Below, piece after piece: positions 60,501 to 64,000 of a stretch of 64,000 bases of DNA. The stretch's first letter is position 1; the number at the start of each line of letters is the position of its first letter. The position numbers were made by a program, and so were the translations under genes. The notes beneath the pieces are model-generated. The model did not search any database. It worked only from the letters and a program-made list of their open reading frames with translations, and was not told the origin of the DNA. Source of the DNA: Eunapius fragilis (Eukaryota > Porifera > Demospongiae > Spongillida > Spongillidae); contig OY811982.1 in the NCBI GenBank assembly GCA_963681505.1, positions 3,864,000 through 3,927,999 on the forward strand, in the 5' to 3' direction.

Positions 60501-63097
60501 AACAATTACTGTTCTCAATTTGCCATGCTACTTGATGTCAGTTACGTCATGCTGATGCAACATTTAAGGATGTTCAATACCATAGTACCATTGTATAATT
60601 CACACTGTGCTGAACTGTTCTAAATAAAACACAGGGTAATTTCCTATTGGAATTTAGTATGTAGTTTATCATTCATAGTTTATAGGATTTTAGAATATAA
60701 AAACCCATTGAAATGACCCATGAAAATTGGCACATTCCAATTTTTAGACAAACCGTGAAGAGTGCCACAGTCTCCTCTTCATAAGGCAGTTATTAACCAA
60801 ATTCAAAATCTTTTCTATTTATTACCAGGGTGATTCTGGAGGGGGGTGGATATGTTGACTAACCACACCCCCATTTTATTAGGCAAAAGAACAAAAGAAT
60901 TCAACAATCAATATTCATCACAATCGTTGGACTTATGTAATAAAATGATTATTAAATATATATCCTCTACAAATTGTTACATGCAATATCTTCTGCGTGG
61001 GAGTCATGGGGGACCCACTTGCTTCAACAATCTGTTTGACTTTATTTTTTTCTATTGGGGAGGGGTTGCATAAAAGGCCCACTCCCCCAATAAATTTCTA
61101 GATCAGTATTAGTTGAATTACGTATCGCTACAATTAAAACAAGTGTGAACATAAAAGAAAGACGTGGGATTGATATTAAACACATGCTTAGCGCAAGCTC
61201 AACTTCCAGATTTCAAATTGCATTTCAAGCATCACTGATTACAAGCTCAACGCACCTTATATAATGGGTTGAACACACCTAAAGCATCTCCAATGTAAGC
61301 AATATTCCAAAGCTTGGTCATATCTCGTTCGTTCTTGTACTTGTATTTCATCCCAAGAGATCGTCCTTGCCACACACTGTCAAAGTCAAGCGAGTATAAT
61401 GTCTGTAAGGGAATTAATTATAGATTATTATTAAATGATAATTAAGAGACAGGAATAATGTTGGACACCAGCCTTGCAACTTTATAGTGATCAAATTATT
61501 CAGTCCAACTTCAAATCATAATACTATATACATGTACGTAGGAATAATACCATATTTCAAGCTCCAATACTAAACTATTTTCAAATCAAGTAGGGTAACA
61601 AAATATTATGTTGGCATGCCATTTGCAGATATCCATGAAGAGGATAAAGGATAAAGGGAGCAGTTTTATGCTACGTTTAGTGTAAACTGCATATACATAT
61701 CAGGTAGGATAGAACAATCCAGCTGTCATAGTTGTGTAATTCTGAAGCAGTACATAATTGTCGTTAGATGTATGCATTCTGTTTATAGCAATATTGAGAT
61801 AAGAGAATACACAGCACAGCCTTTTTGACTCCTAACTTAATTTTCGCTCAAGCACATCTCCATTCAGCTAACCTTAGAGATGACACCCATGGATGCATCA
61901 TAGATGTGTTTCTTCAAGGGAACTTTTGTCTTACCATCAGCCAGATACCTTAGCTTTGCTATAAACTCATCAGCACGCTCACATAACTTTGGAAAGAGCC
62001 CCTTCACAAAACTGTCGTAGAGTATGCTCACACCATTACATACAAAGAAATGTTTTTCACTTACTCATGTTGAAAACCGTGGTCATAAAGTTGTCTTGTT
62101 TTTTTCCATTGACTGTTATCATAGATGCATATCATGCCATTCCCAATGAATCTGTTCATTAAATATAAAATTATGCATCACACTTTTAAAAAAGTTATTT
62201 CATAAAACAATACAGGGGTAGTGAGTATGTGAGGTTGGGGGGTTACTGTGAGTGTTTCAAACTGCATGTTCACCATAAAGAGATATTCAAGAATACAGAT
62301 AAGCTGCGCAGCATGATAAAACGTTTGATACGCTATATTTTCCAAACGGTAAATATTGACTCCCCAATTTCAGCACTTCATTTTAAAAAGGCTATACATA
62401 GATTTTGGTGTTTTGAACTTCTCCATACGTCCGAGCCGACAGCGACAAAAACACCCTATCTCTGTGGAGGAGCATCCAACTCACTGCACATTAGATGGAG
62501 TTTCATTGCTACTGATTTCTGTATGAAAATGTTCCTTAATCGTAACAGAGAAAGACTGAGTTGGACAATGTAACTAGTAATTTCCTGGTCGATTTAGTAA
62601 AGCAGTCACCAATGCAACACCCATTGACGCAATAAATGCTGCTACTAATATGGGCTTTTTGCTGCCCTAGCTCCCTCCCCTCCCCCTCCCGGAACTTAAT
62701 CCCCCTACTCTGTCGACATGAAGTTCGGTCCAGGGGGACCAAGTTACCTTGGGAAGGGATCAAAACATGATAACAGTCCCATATATTGATAAAAAGAATA
62801 TATTGCAAGATGATAGTGATTTCATACACTTGAAATGTGATGCCATATAATCCCACATTACCCCAGAAGGAATGATTAACTCACCTTTCACCAATGACAC
62901 AACTGAATGGTGTTATCTGTTTGTATGCCTTCCTAATGTCTGGGTATCGATAAACTGCCTGCATGGACAGAGCGTTTGAGGATATGACTCAGCACTTATA
63001 ATCATATCATATTACCTGAATATCTGCTGGATCAAACAGGATGACAACTGCATCAATAAAAGTGTACAGGACAAAGGTGTTTCCAACTTCTGAATGC
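57557..63097 (-). CDS. CYP46-like cytochrome P450, 12 exons, N-terminus missing
   Basis: This is a heme monooxygenase-type protein most like cholesterol 24-hydroxylase (CYP46). Exons (minus strand): 63016-63097, 62885-62958, 62065-62151, 61873-62026, 61256-61402, 59786-59936, 59662-59724, 59182-59339, 59007-59123, 58710-58798, 58584-58674, 57557-57697. All phases join and give 450 residues plus stop. C-helix reads QWKKTR, K-helix EILRLY, the region before heme ELYEDPDEFKPSRFGP, and the heme loop YPFGINERICAGKHLAM with the axial Cys. The I-helix reads NLHSGGGEPVAITLSF, so the usual Thr after Glu is Pro. About 50 residues (membrane anchor and first strands) are missing upstream of 63097; they may lie past the window. 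The family usually has about 500 residues. Confidence 0.88.
58584..58674 (-). CDS. P450 heme-binding exon, preceded by a 35-base intron
   Basis: It encodes GNALFPRPSPYVL followed by the heme loop with axial Cys in FGINERICAG. The preceding exon ends at 58710 in phase 2 (GPDKP + AA). Acceptor CTCTAAG at 58675 adds T to complete Asn and leaves an intron of only 35 bases. GTACTGAC inside it looks like a branch site. The other acceptor (58692) gives phase 0 and does not fit the donor. Confidence 0.75.
59182..59339 (-). CDS. P450 I-helix exon
   Basis: It continues the I-helix from the 59662-59724 exon (VDNFVNLHSGG) with GEPVAITLSFGVILLCQHPE and ends at YDDLDKLKYTEQ, just before the K-helix exon. 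The Gly-Gly-Gly-Glu-Pro core lacks the Thr that normally helps oxygen activation. Confidence 0.85.
60830..61110. repeat. Possible degraded transposon end in a P450 intron
   Basis: It is G- and C-rich at both sides (GGAGGGGGGTGGATAT at about 60838 and CCCACTCCCCCAATAAATTTCTAG at about 61078) with an AT-rich middle, similar in style to the hAT-type MITEs of this window. Ends are undefined. Confidence 0.25.
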
Positions 63098-63355
63098 CTA
63101 ACATAAAGTAAATAAATTGAGATAGAATTGAATGTGTGTGTATGTGTGTGTGACATGCATGTCCTGCATTAAGTGTTAATGTTGCTTTTTGTCTCCAATA
63201 CAGATGAACCTAATAGATCACTATCAGTAGGCCTACAACAGTTAACACCTTACATTTAATACCCCCTCAGCCATTTCATTTATCTTGGTCCCATACCTAA
63301 GCCACACAGCTTCTGTTATAGTGATGATTTCTCATAACTAGGTAATTGAATCTTA

Positions 63356-63429
63356 GGGTGTTTCTGCACAAGAGCTCAATCCAGTTTGGAATCACGTCCG
63401 CACTATCCTAACTCTGTACAGAAACACCC
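63356..63429. mobile_element. 74-bp MITE with TTA duplication (Harbinger-like)
   Basis: The ends GGGTGTTTCTG and CAGAAACACCC are perfect complements, flanked on both sides by TTA (63353-63355 and 63430-63432). A 3-bp TTA duplication is typical of PIF/Harbinger elements. At 74 bases it is unusually short. Confidence 0.7.
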
Positions 63430-63466
63430 TTAGACGGCAAGGCAATTCAACTGGATGAATATATAT

Positions 63467-63650
63467 GGGACAGTGTCCAGCAAAATCACCCTTCTGGGTA
63501 GTTTTTCAAGTTTTCAAATTTTTTGATTTTCCGTGAAATCCATAGAGCTTCTATCAAATGATCTTTACGCACCCTTAATTGGACTAAAATAATCCATCAT
63601 AAAGTTATTGGGTACTGAATTTATAATCGGAAATTTCGCCATATAGGATT
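63467..63650. mobile_element. Second copy of the GGGACAGTG MITE family
   Basis: It starts GGGACAGTGTCCAGCAAAAT after ATATAT and stays similar to 24682-24880 for about 170 bases (AAGTTATTGGGTACTGAATT against AAGTTATTAGGCACTGAATT), then diverges. No right end is found before 64000. The element may be longer here, and the GC-richer stretch 63660-63980 may belong to it. Confidence 0.65.
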
Positions 63651-64000
63651 TGACCCACACTATGAATTCATTAAAAATACGCGACCCGTCTCTAACAAGA
63701 CTCCCGATGATCGGATCGTTAAGCTTGTTATAGCAATCGAACTAGAAGTCAAAAATAAGCAGTTTAATTCGTCTTTGTTTTATGTCACAGAACCGCGCGG
63801 TTGTAGAGAACGAAAGGGTACTGCCCGTCCTCGTACCCACTCCCGGAACTTGGTCTTCTTCTTGGCAACGCAAAACTCGGGATAGGAACACTTTTAACCG
63901 ATTAAGTCCTGTAGCGCAAATTCGCGTCAAATAGTTGTTTACAGCTACCAAGGTATTTTGGGGGACGCGACCACAAACCACAGAAAGATTATACCAATTT

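Noticed and set aside
62229..62573. Plus-strand 114-residue frame in the P450 gene
   Set aside because: It lies in a P450 intron, resembles no family I know and lacks coding-like composition.
63742..63981. Minus-strand frame as the first exon of the P450
   Set aside because: It shows no membrane anchor or P450 N-terminal motif and may lie within the MITE-family copy starting at 63467.

Overview
The window looks like nuclear DNA of an invertebrate animal, most likely a sponge or another marine invertebrate. The grounds are two intron-rich animal genes with GT-AG introns, AT-rich intergenic and intronic DNA full of the self-complementary motif ACATGT, and transposon families that I associate with sponges and cnidarians. 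The species call is inference. There are no operons, and I saw no rRNA, tRNA or CRISPR array.

Two host genes frame the window, both on the minus strand. The first is an SLC26/SulP anion transporter. Its start codon is at 32867, and sixteen exons can be traced down to 2763. All junctions agree in phase and give 712 codons, ending inside the STAS domain. The second is a cytochrome P450 of the CYP46 (cholesterol 24-hydroxylase-like) type. Twelve phase-consistent exons run from 63097 down to a stop at 57557 and give 450 residues. Its N-terminus lies outside the window or was not found. It has the C-helix WxxxR, K-helix ExxR and heme-cysteine loop, but the I-helix acid-threonine pair reads Glu-Pro.

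Nearly everything else is mobile DNA. The SLC26 introns hold a 1.7 kb, almost perfect palindrome with a 4-bp target duplication (7568-9280), a decayed Ty3-type LTR element with a small DNA transposon inside it (10000-15090), a piggyBac-like relic (about 16.8-19.5 kb), a diverged long inverted repeat (21751-22515), a Tc1-like element (23521-24599) and several MITEs. A pogo-type relic lies beyond the last SLC26 exon found.

From 33 to 56 kb there is a transposon island. It contains a hAT element just upstream of the SLC26 start and a fragment of an RLE-type non-LTR retrotransposon. It also contains a 315-bp MITE with a 9-bp target duplication, and a 6.6 kb Mutator-like element (40038-46609) with a 9-bp target duplication. 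That element carries transposase, SWIM and Ulp1-type protease regions and is itself interrupted by a Ty3-type element. Next come a nearly intact RLE-type retrotransposon ORF set between TAA microsatellites, a non-LTR copy with a twin-priming-type inversion, and a Helitron-like relic. Insertions nest up to three deep (host intron > LTR element > DNA element), so relative ages can be read from the sequence.
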